This document shows, piece by piece, positions 44,638 to 57,964 of a stretch of 64,000 bases of DNA. The DNA is from Malus domestica (lineage: Eukaryota > Streptophyta > Magnoliopsida > Rosales > Rosaceae): assembly GCF_042453785.1 (NCBI RefSeq), contig NC_091673.1, positions 10,139,501 through 10,203,500 of the forward strand, given 5' to 3'. How positions within the stretch are numbered: position 1 is the first letter of the stretch; the number at the start of each line of letters is the position of its first letter. The notes beneath the pieces are model-generated. The model was not told where the DNA came from, did not search any database, and saw only the letters and a list, made by a program, of their open reading frames with translations. Made by a program: the position numbers and the translations under genes.

Positions 44638-45468
44638 AGGGTGGACACTTAGAACTGAAAACCGAAACCGAAACACGAACCAAATCGAACCCACCAAACG
44701 GTTTGGTTTTGGGGTTTTGAAATGGTTTCGGTTTTGAAATGGTTTCGGTTTTGAAACCAAACCGCAACATAGAAAACAGTTTGGTTTCAGTTTTGGCTTT
44801 TGAAAATCGCACCGGAACCGAACCGCACCGCAAATATTAATAAACATTTAATTAAATGTCCATATTATATTTCATGTTTTAATTGGTTGTTTGTTAGAAT
44901 CCATACACTTAGTATAGGACTCAACTACACTAGAATATCATTATTCATCACTTTCTTTCGTTCATTAACTTGAAGGGCATTTGTTATTTTATACCATCAA
45001 ACACACATATATGTACAAGGGTGGACTAATCTTGTTATCAAGAGTCGAACAATGATCTTATAAAGTCAACTCATTTGAAGCATGATATCACATATTCTAG
45101 TATCAAAGTTCATGTTTAATGAATTCAAATTTATTCAACTTGTTTTATGATAAACATTGTAAGGGACACTCTTTTGTTGCACAAACATGTTTTAATATCA
45201 CAACTACATGCAACATGCTAATTGTTTACATAACAAATGTCTTTTTCCTATTGCTATTGGGAAATGCTTATTAATATGTTAAATTGCAAATTGTACATTT
45301 TTTCTTAAAAACCAAACCGAAACCATTTGAAACCACATCGAACCGAACCAAACAGTTTGGTTTCATTTTGGTTTTGGCTTCAAAACCGCACTGAACCGAA
45401 CATCAAAAATTTCGATTTTGGTTTCGGTTTCACTCAAAACCGTATCGAACCAAACCGTGCCCACCCCT
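44638..45468. mobile_element. hAT-like non-autonomous element rich in GGTTTCGGTTTT
   Basis: It starts AGGGTGGACAC and ends GTGCCCACCCCT, the reverse of the AGGGGTGGGCA-type hAT terminus. Both subterminal regions carry many AACCGAAACC / GGTTTTGAAACC motifs in opposite orientation (44655-44830, 45305-45455). Octamers at the flanks agree only partly (CTCACACA, AACACAAA). Confidence 0.65.
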
Positions 45469-46383
45469 AACACAAACTGTTTTTAAAACTTACTACACAG
45501 TTTATAAAACTTAATGGTATTACACTGTTTATTAAACTTACTACACTATTTATGAAACTTAGTTGTACTACACTGTTTATGAAACTTAACGATACTACAC
45601 TGTTTATAAAACTTAACGGTAGATGTGCGTCCCATATTTTCAAGTTCTTTCACCAGAATGTAAGAAAAAGATTATAAAAAAAAAACATGATCGTCCACGC
45701 AGTTAAAGTCATGCATGGCTAATAACTCAATACCATTACTAGAAAAATGGGTGATGAGTCCAATAATGTTGTCAACAATGTTGCCCCACCCTTACCCCCA
45801 ACCATCCAAACCCACACCTGATCGACTCCCTTCCCACCATACTGCCCCAAATGTGGTTCTGAATCGAACAAAATCCACTTCAATTTGAAATTTTAATTTT
45901 AGAGGAATAAAATATGCTTGGATTATGTCAAAAGGTTATGCAACTGAATGATTGGTCAGATGCTCTTTGCATGCGCCTTTAGTTAAGTTATTTTTGTTTT
46001 TTATTTTTTGTTTTCTTTCTTTTGTCTTTGTCATTAAATAAAGTTATAGGATTGTTTTTTTTTTGTTAAAACTCAAGAGGCTAATTAATCCAGAACTGGC
46101 GGGTGTGACCGGCATCGGCCCAATCCAATGAATTGCTGGGCTAATTGATCAGAAGACGTCGGGTTCAAACGTACCCGCAACTTGAGAGCCCGTCAATAAA
46201 ATACGGAAGAAGGCATTTGGAAGGGTATTTTCGGCAAGTAAAGACAAGCAGAAGGAACCTCAGAGACTCGAGCCAAAGAGAAGAAAGCGAAGAGTCGGGT
46301 CGGGCATGTCAGCCGCTCCGAAATCCAGTAAACTGAAGAAATCAAAAAATTGGTGCAAGGAGGGAGAAAGAGAAGAGAAAGCC
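45469..46383. other. Tandem remnants and BSH upstream region
   Basis: 45475-45625 holds four TACACTGTTTATAAAACTTA-type units. The last 250 bases before 46384 are purine-rich (GAAAGAGAAGAG) and probably 5' UTR. No gene is seen. Confidence 0.5.
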
Positions 46384-49321
46384 ATGAAAGGCCAGCTGTC
46401 GGCTTCCTCCAGAGGCCCTGTCAAGTTCAGAATGTGAGTTTCTTACTTCTTATTGTTCTATTTTTATCGAATTTTCTGAAGATTTTGATTGTCCTTTTCA
46501 AATTCCTGGAAAGTTTTTCTTTTTCGTGGGAAAGATGAAAATTTTCCGGGAAAATTTCGATTATGTTGACAAATTTCACAATGGGGCAGGCCAACAGCTC
46601 AGAATTTGGTACCAATTCGCTTGGACCTCGACATCGACGGCCAAAGGTTCAAAGACTGCTTCACTTGGAACCCATCTGGTAGTTCTTTGGATTTTTCTTA
46701 TTTATTTGTGTTTTTTTTTTTTTTTCAAATTTTGAAACTTGGGGTTTGATGTTTGATGAATTTGGTGACAGACCCTGACTCGGAGATTGTGGTGTTCGCG
46801 AAAAGGACAGCGAAAGACTTGAAGCTTCCTCCGGGTTTCATCACAGTCATTGCTTCGGCCATTCAGGTTGGCATTTCAACCACGTCTAATTTCCCCATCA
46901 GATTTTGTATTATATGCGTAATGGGACTGATTAGTTATTACCTTGTTTTCTGATATCAGTCACAAATTGTTGAATTTCGATCACTTGAGGGGCAAGACAT
47001 GTACACCGGCGAGAGGATTGTTCCGATTAAGGTTAACTTTTATCATATTATGGCATGGTTATCTACAATGGAAAGTAACAACCTTTCCATTTTTTTAATA
47101 TTATTGATGTTCTATTCTCAGCTTGATCTTCGAGTGAACCGCACTGTCATTAGGGACCAGTTTTTATGGGTAAGCTTCAAAGAGTTCTGCTATCTTATCA
47201 TTTCAATGCCCTGCTCTTACAATGTGGGTTTGTACATGTTCAATGGATTTCAGGACTTGAACAACTTTGAAAGTGATCCTGAAGAGTTTGCTAAAACTTT
47301 CTGCGCGGACTTAGGTATTCAAGACCCTGAAGTTGGGGTAAGACATCGTACTCTGTAAAGAATTTAAGAACTTTTGAATGATTGCAAATTTGGTTGACCC
47401 TTAAGTTCAATTAATTTTGGTCAAGGCTTTAGTTTGTGTCGAGTTGGAACATTAATGTCTTTTCAGTTTGCTAAAATAAGATATTCTCTTTTTGCAGCCT
47501 GCAATTGCCTTTTCAATTAGAGAACAACTGTATGAGGTTAGATTTTGTTGCTTCTTTGATTTTTCTTTTCATTTATGCTACCTTATGAGTTAAATTTCGC
47601 AAGTTATGTCAATGAACACTTTAATCTGTACTCATTTACTATGGTCCTTTTGTATTTCATCTTCTAGATTGTAGTTCAAAGTGTAGCTTCAGTAAGAGAA
47701 ACCAGAATTAACAAGAAGGGACGCCGTGGAGCTGAGTATACTCCAGTCAGGTTTGTGGTTTTTTTTTCAAAATAAAAGTTTTTTCCCCTTTCCTGGCTGT
47801 TGTGCACAATTTACGTAATTAAGTAAGATAGGAAGAAAATAAATGGTAAAGCCTACATGCTATTATATAATTTGTGTGTGATTAATTCACCTATCTCTCT
47901 CTCTCTCTCTCTCTCAGTAAAGTAGGTAGTACTGGATTGGACCTGGTGAAGTTATTTGGTCACAGATCTAGTGTTGTTCGGTATGTCTCTTACCACACTA
48001 ACTTTTTGATTTTTGATTTTTTTTTGCTGCAATTGGAAAGTTTCATGGTGTATGTTAAATAAACTAAAATACCGTGATTGCTGTTCATTGGATTTTATGG
48101 ATGAATTGTGGCCATTTTTTGGTAGGCAACTCTTCTCCTATAAGTTGTTCTTGTTTTGGCAATAGTTTCTAGGGGCATGATTCTTTTAGCATTCAACCTG
48201 GTAGTTAGTTTCTTCACGAGAGTACAGCCACCCTTTTTACTGGCCTCCCAAAGACCAAGACCGTATACTTTCTATAGCTTCTTTTGCCTTAATACTCCCG
48301 GAATAGCTACACTATCGAACTGTAATTTTCTTACTCCTGTCTTGATCTACTTTGAGGAGGAAAATGCTTGACCAAAAAGACTATGGCCTCTATTCTGTAC
48401 CTATAAATTAGTACTGTCATACTTATTTCAATAAATGAAGGATTTGGTCGTCTGCATATTGCTACTTACTAAAATCTGCTATTAACAACTCTGTAAGTTT
48501 AATGTATTGAAATCCTCCATAGAAACAGGAAGATGAAACTAAAGCCTGTTTGGTAACCATTTCAGTTTTCGTTTCAGTTTTCACCTTTTTGTTAGGAACA
48601 GAGGGAAATATATGGGAGGAAAAAAAGGATGAATGGTGGTTGGAACTGGAAGAAATGTGCATAGAAGAGTACTCAAAATGAAGACTAAAAACTAAAAACC
48701 TAAAACAATGTTTAGGAGGTTTTCTTTTTCTAGTTTTTGTTTCTTACATTCTCCTTCATTTCTCTCTCCTCCCTCCACCCTTTTTCATTCCTCATTCCTC
48801 CATATATGCATTTCTTCTATCCCTATCAAGAAAAACTAAACTACAAATGAAATGGCAATCAACCAAACTCTTCATTGTATACATTGTTTCAGCATGTGAA
48901 TGTTAACCTTTCGAGATACATATAGATGTTAAGTCCTACACACATATCCAAATTCACCCTCTTAAGTGAGGTTGTACCAAATTGCTCGATCAGTCTTAAG
49001 AGTTTGTCCTATGATAGCTTCCCCTATATTATGTGTTCAATATCAAGTGTTTATTCACCCTCCAGCTTTGGAACATCATTTTATCTAATGACAGCCCTCT
49101 GGTTGATATGATTTAATTCGGTGCCTTGTGTTTAACATTTTTTTTATTCATAGAGTTGTTAGAAAAAGTGAAACTTGAAATACTGATAGTGGTTTTGCCA
49201 CTTTGCTCCCAAATGTATCAGGAAAAGAAAGGAGTGGGACGTATATGAACCCATCGTTGATCTTCTATCAACCGAGGAAGTGGAGGCCCTTCAAGCGAAA
49301 GAAGAAAGGATTGCTCGGTGA
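46384..49321 (+). CDS. BSH: SNF5/INI1-type SWI/SNF subunit BSH
   Basis: Core subunit of plant SWI/SNF chromatin-remodelling complexes (BUSHY GROWTH). Exons: 46384-46433, 46590-46678, 46772-46866, 46960-47031, 47122-47169, 47254-47337, 47498-47536, 47668-47750, 47918-47980, 49222-49321; all junctions are GT-AG and in frame, giving 240 residues, exactly the Arabidopsis length. It starts MKGQLSASSRGPVKFRMPTA. SNF5 repeat 1 spans about residues 22-95 (LVPIRLDLDIDGQRFKDCFT, VFAKRTAKDLKLPPGF). Repeat 2 spans about 103-180 (LDLRVNRTVIRDQFLWDLNN, FESDPEEFAKTFCADLG, AIAFSIREQLYE). The basic tail KKGRRGAEYTP and end KRKEWDVYEPIVDLLSTEEV are family-specific. Plant members are shorter than yeast SNF5 or human INI1. 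The last intron (1,241 bp) carries a MITE-like insert. Confidence 0.96.
47892..47915. repeat. (CT)n run forming the polypyrimidine tract of BSH intron 8
   Basis: An uninterrupted CT repeat leads straight into the acceptor CAG at 47915-47917. Its length may affect splicing (inference). Confidence 0.85.
48543..48873. mobile_element. MITE-like element in BSH intron 9
   Basis: GTTTGGTAACCATTTCAGTT at the left is inverted at the right (AATGAAATGGCAATCAACCAAAC). A related small inverted pair is at 50824-50932 (ACTTGGTAATC / TTTACCAAGT). Non-coding. Confidence 0.6.
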
Positions 49322-52096
49322 ATTAAACAGCTGTGAGGGTTTCAATTTTTGTTCTATAGGGCGCCCGGCACCTATAGGCGACTAGAAAGGAGTCAGAAAT
49401 CTGTGACTGACGTACTTTGAAGTAGGGTACCTGTAGTTGACTAGCTAGATGTCTGTCTAATTTCTCTACATGGTAAAGAAATTCGTCGTTTTGACTCTAA
49501 TTCTGGTTCTATAATAAGTTCATTGCTCATACCCTGCAAAGTGAACTCCATATATGTGGAATTCTTCCTTACAACACCATTGTATAGAACCAACCTCTCA
49601 AATCCGTTTGTCCCGTGATCTGCATGTTAAGAGTTGGATGTGAGATGTCGGTTGTATACAACAGTTGTAGGCATTCCCAAACTCACTTTGTGCATTCAAA
49701 TGCTTAGTAATGCATGTTTTCTTGGCTTATAGTCTTCATTACAATCTTTAGGATATGATCCTCTTTTCTCCACTTGCCACAATAGGATCATTTGATCTTT
49801 GAAGGAAGAAAAAGACAGATCCCCTAATTAGTAATTATTCAGATCCATCCAAGTTTTAGTGATGATTGAAAAAGAAGGTGGTTGGTGGTACTTTTTTATT
49901 CCGACAATTTGATATTCTAAAATTATTATATGAAAATGATGATTCTAATTCGAGTGCAAATAAGGGTAAACACACTGCCTTGATCAATTAGAATAACCCG
50001 TACCTGCAATGTCGGTCACGTTCACCGGTGTGAAAGTAGTGACGATCCAAAGCCCCAATCATGGCTTATGGAGCCTACCCATATCTCAAATTTCCTTGCT
50101 TTGACTCCTGAAATCAATCAAATCAAATTTTAGGTCGATTTGTGTGGCCTTCTTGTAATGCCACCGACTAAAAGATATCAAATACTGTTAACTGCCTGAC
50201 ACAAACAGTTTGGAGGACGGCATTGTTGTACTGGATGTGTCCTTTTGATCGACAGATCTTTCCAACTGGTACATTTTCTTTGTTCCACCAGTTTCCTCCA
50301 CAAATTGTGCTTCACTGTTAGCTCCTCCATTATTTGTTTTGGACGGATTGTACAGACTTATTTAATATCGTGTGCTGTTGGCCTGTTTACACCATTTTAT
50401 TTTTCAATCTGTGATAACAAATGCATGTGTCACTTTATTTGTTTAGTCTTGTTTGCTTGAGAAATGATTAGAACAACAACAAATCATTTTCTTATTATAT
50501 GGAATCGGCTGTATGAATTTTCGAACATTACTGTGCTCGGTTTTATTCAACATTTTCGGTTTGCCCCTTGCTTTAAAAATGAGTAATAAAGAAAAAATAT
50601 GTCATGACTCTCGTCTTCTATTTTATATCTCCATCAAACTACTCGTCCAAAACGTCCATGTCATTAAATCATGGAGAACTTAAAGCTTCTTCAAGCTCTT
50701 GGGTTAGATAGGTCAAGAGTTCGGTTTCTTTTGGTATACCAAAAAATAATCTCAGCTTTGAATTCTCCCTGCATTAAAAGTTCAAAACCAATGTTAGGCA
50801 ATCATGGACGTAAGTTTTGACCTTACTTGGTAATCCTTTCGTTTTAGTTTTCAACTTTCCTTTTTATTGTTTCTGAAAATGACAAAATAAAAACTTGTTT
50901 TTTACCAAGTACAAGAAGCATGATAAATATTTTATTGTGCATAGAACACAGATGATATACCACATGTCATTAAATAGATAGAGAGAAGTTTTATCTTTTA
51001 AGCTGTTAATTTTTTAACCCTAAGTATTTCACCACTTTTATAATAACATTTAGTGCACCACCCGTGTATCCGGCACAGTGAAAAATCTCTAAAGAAGCAC
51101 AACATATACATATTTATTACAAAAGCAATGTGTTGGATTCTGTTAAACCGCTGAAAAAAGTAGTTGGAAGCTTTTTGATATTTTCATTAGAATTCCATGC
51201 ACCTTGTTAGATTTCTCCTACTAATTTATACGGTTTTACAGAAACAGGGTAAAGGATATTTAGTATTCAGTTACCCATACAAAAAAAAAAAAGATCTATA
51301 ATATCTTCAAATTAAGATATTATATATTAATTTTCTAACCAATAAAATAGACTACAGAGCAAAACAAGTCAGTTGACAACGCAAAATTTGGATTTTGTTT
51401 TTGGGTTATAATCGATGAATCAGAAGTCGACTTACTAAAATAGGATGCTAAAGTGGTGGTATCGCCCACCTATCACATATATTATTTTGTTTAAATTTTT
51501 ATATAATTTCTTGTGATTAGTTTGACATACTACCACCTTAGTGTCTTCATTTCACGTAATTCACCTTAAAATTGAGAATGTGCAAGCTTTCTTACTTGAG
51601 GATCACGAAGAAGAGATAAGGGTACTAGTTACAAGAGAAACAAGAAGAAGAAGATAAGTAGAAAATGAAAATATTTTTCTAAAGTTTAATATTAATAATC
51701 TCAATGTGATGTTTTATCACATGGATTGCGTTTTCATTAATTTAACAGATTACAAACTAAACAAAAAACTTTCTTATAATGGGGCCAATTCTACAATTAA
51801 AAGCCTCACAAATCCCCCCTCCTCCTCTTTTTTTTTGAGTTGGGACTTTTTCTAGCCACCATAGAGTTTGAGTACAAAAGCACCATCCCTCCCAGCACAT
51901 CCCTATCTACAAGTAATTATATCTTGCACACCAGATCTGGAAGAATGAGAACCAAAATGTTGCAAGCTAGCTTTGACCCAAATTGTATGCACATATCTGC
52001 TAATTGCTGACGTTGGTCTCTCTTCCTTTTTTTTATGGTTGTTTTTTGAGATAGATATTGGCATCAATGACTGATAGCCATAGCTATCTATACATG
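49322..52096. other. 3' UTR of BSH and intergenic DNA
   Basis: No gene recognised. It contains the small inverted element at 50824-50932. A 71-codon frame at 50245-50460 is hydrophobic but has no promoter, splice or family support. Confidence 0.45.
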
Positions 52097-52566
52097 TTAA
52101 GAAGTGATGCTGCAGGCTGAGACCTTGGACTTGTCCAGGATAGACCACATCACCTGAACATCTTCATATGCGCATGCCATCACTTCTCCATGCAGAGCCA
52201 TCACACTACTTTCACTCCCTGTTCAAAGTAAATTATGGAACAAAACATCACTCAGTCTGTTCCATAAATGATAATTCACATCGGTTAACACACAAAAGAG
52301 AGAGTAGTAGTGTTCTCTTGCCAGACTTACATTATCAGATTGCGAATTCAAACCCCGTAAATTCTCACGGGAATATATTAACCCTTGATTCAGATTCACA
52401 GTCTGACAAGAGAGCCTGACAAGAGAAGTACATAGGAGAGGAGCAATATATGTTTGTATATACCTTGAAGCTGAGACTTCTTCTGGTCTCTCCCTCCTGG
52501 CTGCTGGTTGAAGAAAGTGCAAGCTTTCCTGAATGGAGTTGTAATGGTTTTCTTCCACGAAGCCAT
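52097..52566 (-). CDS. Small conserved plant protein, function unknown
   Basis: Two exons on the minus strand, 52566-52464 and 52218-52097, joined GT-AG in frame (CAA G|GG AGT), give 74 residues. The N-terminus is MASWKKTITTPFRKACTFFN and the C-terminal half is ALHGEVMACAYEDVQVMWSI followed by LDKSKVSACSITS. I recognise this pair of blocks as typical of a small protein found across flowering plants and usually annotated as uncharacterised, but do not recall a proven role. The N-terminus is basic and amphipathic. There is no signal peptide or membrane span. Only part of it appears as an uninterrupted frame, so simple ORF calling misses it. A TATA run at about 52719-52737 is a plausible promoter element. 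Confidence 0.82.
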
Positions 52567-55008
52567 TTATGCTTCAAAATTTGGTGTTCTCAAATGAAAA
52601 TGTCACGTTTAGAATACAGTAATCTGAACGAAGATGACGACTAAAATCTCTCTCAAGCCTAGCTAGCTTTTTATGCAAGAGCTGTGTGAGGAGGATGGCA
52701 CAATAATTATATAAGATAATATATATATATATATATAGGAGTGGAGTGAAGGAGAGGGGCAAGATCCGTGAGATGGGCCTTTTGGAGATTAGAGGATCAT
52801 CACTCTTTTATTTTTATATTTTTGTTTTTTGGTTTTTGTATTTTCTTATCTCATTATCTCAACAAGGTCGCCAACTGCACCAAAGCACATGGCGCACGCT
52901 CCCAAACAGACGTCCCTCTCTTCCCCTTTAGACTCTCTACACGTGAATCCCTTTACTTTTCTGAATGTGACGTATATTTTAGGATTTGCTTTGCCCATCT
53001 TACTCTTGCTCTTCTTCTTCTTCTCTTTCTCTCTTCGTTTGTCATATAAGTTATGAAATTGCCTTTTCATGGCCCTAATTGACTTTTGGTCACTTTACTA
53101 TTACATTACATAGCATTACAATCCTTATGTTGATCATTTGCATGCTTATAGTCTATGTCCCCCTATATATGTATACAATTATTCATACGAAAAAAAATTT
53201 AAGAATAAACTTCTCGTCACACGATATGATGAGTGACATACATTATTTAGTTAAAACTTAACATGTGTGATAAGTTTTTGTTGCATTACAATCTTTCTGT
53301 TTGATAAACTGGCCTATATGATTCCCACAATGTATGCAATTTAACCAATTTGCTTGCTCCTTTCTTTACCTGGTAATTGAGAAAGTTTGGGCTGGGACTT
53401 CTTTGTCACTTGGGCTGGCACTTTCTTATCACTTGGCAATACCATCTAATTAAACCATAACATGTGTTACAAGTTTTTGTTAAGAATTTCAAATTCTTTA
53501 GTACATGTTATGAATTAATTGGACAGCGTTTGTCACTTATCTTCACATAACATAAAAACTCACGTCCAAATAATTTTTACATAAAACTGTCAAGCACATG
53601 CATGGATAATTCACATGCACATGCATGGATAATTCACATGCATTATTTGTCCCGTTAAAACATAATATGTGTTACAAACTTTTATTATATATAATATAGA
53701 TGTTATGTTTAATTGAAGAATCATTCAGCATTCATCGTGCCTCATTGTGGTGAAGTTCCTAAGTTCCTATCTCAATGGTTTTTTTTCATGTCAGTCTGTC
53801 ACATGCATATTCAGTCTGTGGACTACTCTCCCATTGGTTTGTTGCTTCAATTAATCTTTATAACTAATCTGTAAAATTTGTGAGTGACTGACTGATGACT
53901 GAGCCAATGCCCCCAACCCAATGCTGCAAATTCTTGACCTAGCAATATGGAATATACATGACTATGGGATAGGCCTAGTTATCCATTATTATCTTCCACT
54001 TATGTGACTACCACATGCAATGGTAGGCACACAGACTGACCAAGACAGCCAAATCCATTTGCAGTCTTTATATATTCATATATGCGTCAATGAGACTTTT
54101 CATGTATTCTCTGCCACATCATATATTTGACACAATATTTTACAAATGTTAGCATGAAAATTGACGTTAAACTAGAATGTAGCAGAAAGTTCATAGAGAG
54201 TCACACTCTGAGAATCTCCATAACATTTCTCATGCGCTCACATACCCAACCATGTGTGCTCCAACAAAAAGAAAAAACTATGCTGTTTACTTATAACTAA
54301 TTAAACCCATTAATGTATGTACAAATCCAGTTTACATAATCAAATCGATCCATCCTGGCATCAAACCGTACTTGGATTAATATTAAAACCTCATTAGTGA
54401 TGCTTTGATTCTAATCATGAGTTGACAAAAGCATTCACACACTTCCTAATTCCTATATGGGAACATATAATGTAATTAGTTTTATATTAATTACTTGCAT
54501 TATCAAATTTGACTAATTGCAGTCTCAAGGCAGCAGCAATATTTGCCATATTAGCGGGCACATGATCTTCTTTACATAATGTGTTTTTCTAGTAAACCAA
54601 GACGGTCATGTTGCTAACATTGTAAGTAAGAAAAGGGATTCTTAATTTTAATTAAGGAGGGTTTTGCCTTCCTTGGACTCTCGACAACCCCAGAGTTTAA
54701 ACTAATCAATAGTCTAATGGTTAATCGATATAGAAACTTAGAATGCTCTGTTATGTCTGAACACTTATTCTGGTGTAAAAAAAATCGTGCAGTGTGAAAG
54801 TCATCCCCCTTTGATGTCTATTGATTTGTTTAGCTTGTTTATTGCATCCCACATGCTCTCAATGATAGTTTGCCCTTGATAAAATATATACTTATGATTG
54901 TGGTTTATATATAAGTGGATCTTTTGATTAAATAATAACTGCCATGGATGATTGGGGGGCAGTTTTCACATGTAAACAGACTGCATGTTTCTGCACTAAT
55001 TGATGGTT

Positions 55009-55010
<2 letters not shown>
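52567..55010. other. Upstream and intergenic DNA
   Basis: A (TA)n run lies at 52719-52737 and a pyrimidine tract at 53005-53040. A 23-bp tandem duplication (GCACATGCATGGATAATTCA unit) lies at 53594-53639. The motif CATGTGTTACAAGTTTTTGT recurs at 53261, 53461 and 53661, suggesting an old repeated unit of about 200 bp. No gene is seen. Confidence 0.45.

Positions 55011-55044
<34 letters not shown>
55011..55044. repeat. Poly(T) tract, 34 bases
   Basis: Uninterrupted T run; could be the poly(A) end of a minus-strand retro-insertion, but no element body is visible. Confidence 0.9.
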
Positions 55045-57964
55045 CCGAGAACTTTTCAATAGTGGTTTTCGGTTTTGGTTTGCTACTTTATATACGAGAA
55101 TGTATATTTGCACGTAGAGAGATTTTTTTTTGTAGATACATCATAGTTTATATGTCCTCGCAATTTTTATTATTGTAATGTTATCAAGAATAAGTTTTTC
55201 TTATGCAAGGAATAATGAATAATCCTTTAATTTTTTACATGTAACGAGCCGAACGATGTTAATTTATAGGCATGTCATTTTCTCTTCTTGGGTTCTTTTC
55301 CTTTTCCTTTAAAGATGCATGTCCTTTTTTTTGCTTGGCCCTTTTCTCTGATTAGTCTCTAAAGAAGAACAAGACGACCCACATAATAATTGAGTGGGAA
55401 CAGACAACGACACAAAGATTATGGCGACAATTAGTGGTGGTGGGGGTGATGTGCAAAGGAAAGGAGATGAGGTCTAAGTTTTTGTAAGTGAATGAGATCG
55501 GGATGCATCTGATCGAGTGGGGATTTGGATTTTGCAAAGTGCAGGATTATACGGACAGAAACCTAACTACTCAAACAAACACAATTAATCCGGCCTAACC
55601 CGATCCAAGTTCGTGTAAATACGGTACTAGTACACAAGTCTTAGTTGGTTTCATTTGCCTCAACTTTTAGGCTATCAGATTGTGAATGGAAGCGGCTCCC
55701 ACATTACCATCATATTTGGAATTTGTTTCCATCAATGTCCATCCCTCTTAGTTCCCACTTGGGCTGATCTTTATTCTAAATTAACTCTTAATTAAGCTTA
55801 ATCAATTATTTAACTAGCACATAAGGATAAGGTGTGTTACTAGTCTACTCTTATCATAACACGTATATTTGTTTAGTATTATTATACTTTAGGTTTATAA
55901 AATATTAATATTATCGTTTATTTGTATTATAATATGCAAATTAGTAACACATTATTAAGTTGATCCAAAGAAAAAAGTAACACTTTAATTATGACGGTGT
56001 TATCACCAAAATAACTTCTCAATTTGTTGGTCTTCATGCATGCAATAAGAGTTTGATTAAATTATTCATATTTCATTGAATAAACTAGTTGCCTATGGAT
56101 ATAAAACATTTAGTTTAGGATTCCATATGATAACATATATATAGAGAACAGTTTTAATACAAGAGCATGCGTAAACCTAAAAACTAGAAGGATTTTAATT
56201 TATATTTTAATTCAATCTAATAAACATATTATTTAGTCTTGCAAAACTCATATATAGTAACTGACCAATACTGATCAAATTACATAATTGTGCATGATTA
56301 TTACTAATCTATTCTCTTAGTAAGTTAACCATACAAATTGAAAATCTAAAACAAATTAAAAAGTCTTCAAACAACAATTGAGAGAGATGTTGTTAGAGAA
56401 AGAGGCACATATAGACATCAGCCTTTTTTTTGTTTTTTTCTACACCTCTATTGATATCTGATATAATGATTTTCTTCTCCATCTTATTTAATATAAAACA
56501 AAAAACAATTGAGAGATATAAAGGAATTTTAGGGGGTCATTGGCCCCTGGTCACAACGAGTCTCCTCATTTCCTGGAACAGCGATTCTAGCTATGGATTA
56601 AGCAAACAATCTAGCTAGTTATTATAGGGTTTTCGCCTTACTATTGGCTGTGTTGAAATTTCCTAAAATTATTTGGTGGGTTCAAACTCAAAGTGTCCAG
56701 TAATTAGGCAAATAATTAAGCGTTTAGGCTTAATATTAGAAGTGCTGCGATTTTTAAATCGTATCTGTGCATGCAGAACTCTAGGGTTTATGCTTAGGGT
56801 TCTGTCACGTGGCGCAAGTATACAACGTTATCATGTTGTTTTTTAACTGCTAAACCCTAAAACAGTAGATTTCAAAGCCAACAGGGTTTTCATCATTCAA
56901 AGGAATAATAACATGACGACGACCAGTAAAAGGCCGTGGACTGGATTCTCTTCAAATGTTCAAACTTTTGAACTTTGAAGCCCCTCTTTCCACTGAGCGA
57001 TCCATTAATTAAATTAAAATTTCTGAAAACTAAAGAATCTTTGGCAAGTCCAACAGAATTGTAGTCTGAATGAACTTAATTAATAGCATAATTGCAAAGC
57101 CACTGCCCAAGCTAATGGTTCTGAGTTCTGATCTGACCTCAACCGTGTAGATTAATCTGTATAGTGTAGTGATTGGTCAGCTGATTTAGAACCCCACTAG
57201 AATTAATATTTTACCAAAACTTTGAGCAGCATTGTGAACCGTAGTTTAGTTTCATGGGGTGACAATTTGACCAAAAATAACAATAAAAGGGACGTCTCCA
57301 AGACTCCATCATAGAGAAAAAGGGTCATTTTTGTTTTAGAATTTAAACTCATGACCTTTTTAGAGCAAAATAAAGACGGTATATGTTATTAGATCAAATG
57401 GTCATTTACATAAAATATAAAGTTTTAATGGAGTAAACAAAGAGTAAATAACAGATTGTAACTCAAGCGATTAAGAATGTTTGAATGTTTATTGTACAGT
57501 CGATTTGATGTGTATGAACTTCCTTATCCCCGTATTGCTTTGTATGAAAAAAGAAAGTTGACAAACGAAAGATTATCAGAATATGTGTGAAATATCATAC
57601 CCTATTTTGAACGCTTGAAGTGAAGCAACATTATCCCATACCATGTTCTTCTGTCTTTGCCAATTTCCCTACAGGCTGTGGGTTATGTAACCTCTTGGCC
57701 CAATGAATTGTACTCAGCATTAGCCTTACTATTGGGGAATCACCCACTTGGGAATTGGTGGGTTATATTTTGTTTTGGATTGCCGAAAGGTTGGGGTTCA
57801 GGTTGGGCCATGCATCGGCCAGAGTTCTTCGTGATAATGTTTCCCAACCACTTCACATTTTAATTTTTTTGTAAGTTTTTTCGTTTAAGGTTCTCTAACG
57901 GAATCTTATTTTGGTTAAAAATATGTTCTAAAACTTTTTTATGCGTCTGTTATATGGTATAACG
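55045..57964. other. Intergenic, nothing recognised
   Basis: AT-rich. No family motif or coherent exon set was found on either strand. A frame at 57657-57863 has no recognisable relative. Confidence 0.4.

Noticed and set aside
50245..50460. 71-codon hydrophobic frame downstream of BSH
   Set aside because: No relatives recognised, no splice partners, and such T-rich frames arise often by chance here.
57657..57863. 68-codon frame rich in Trp and Gly
   Set aside because: It looked exon-like at first but I recognise no family and found no adjoining exons.
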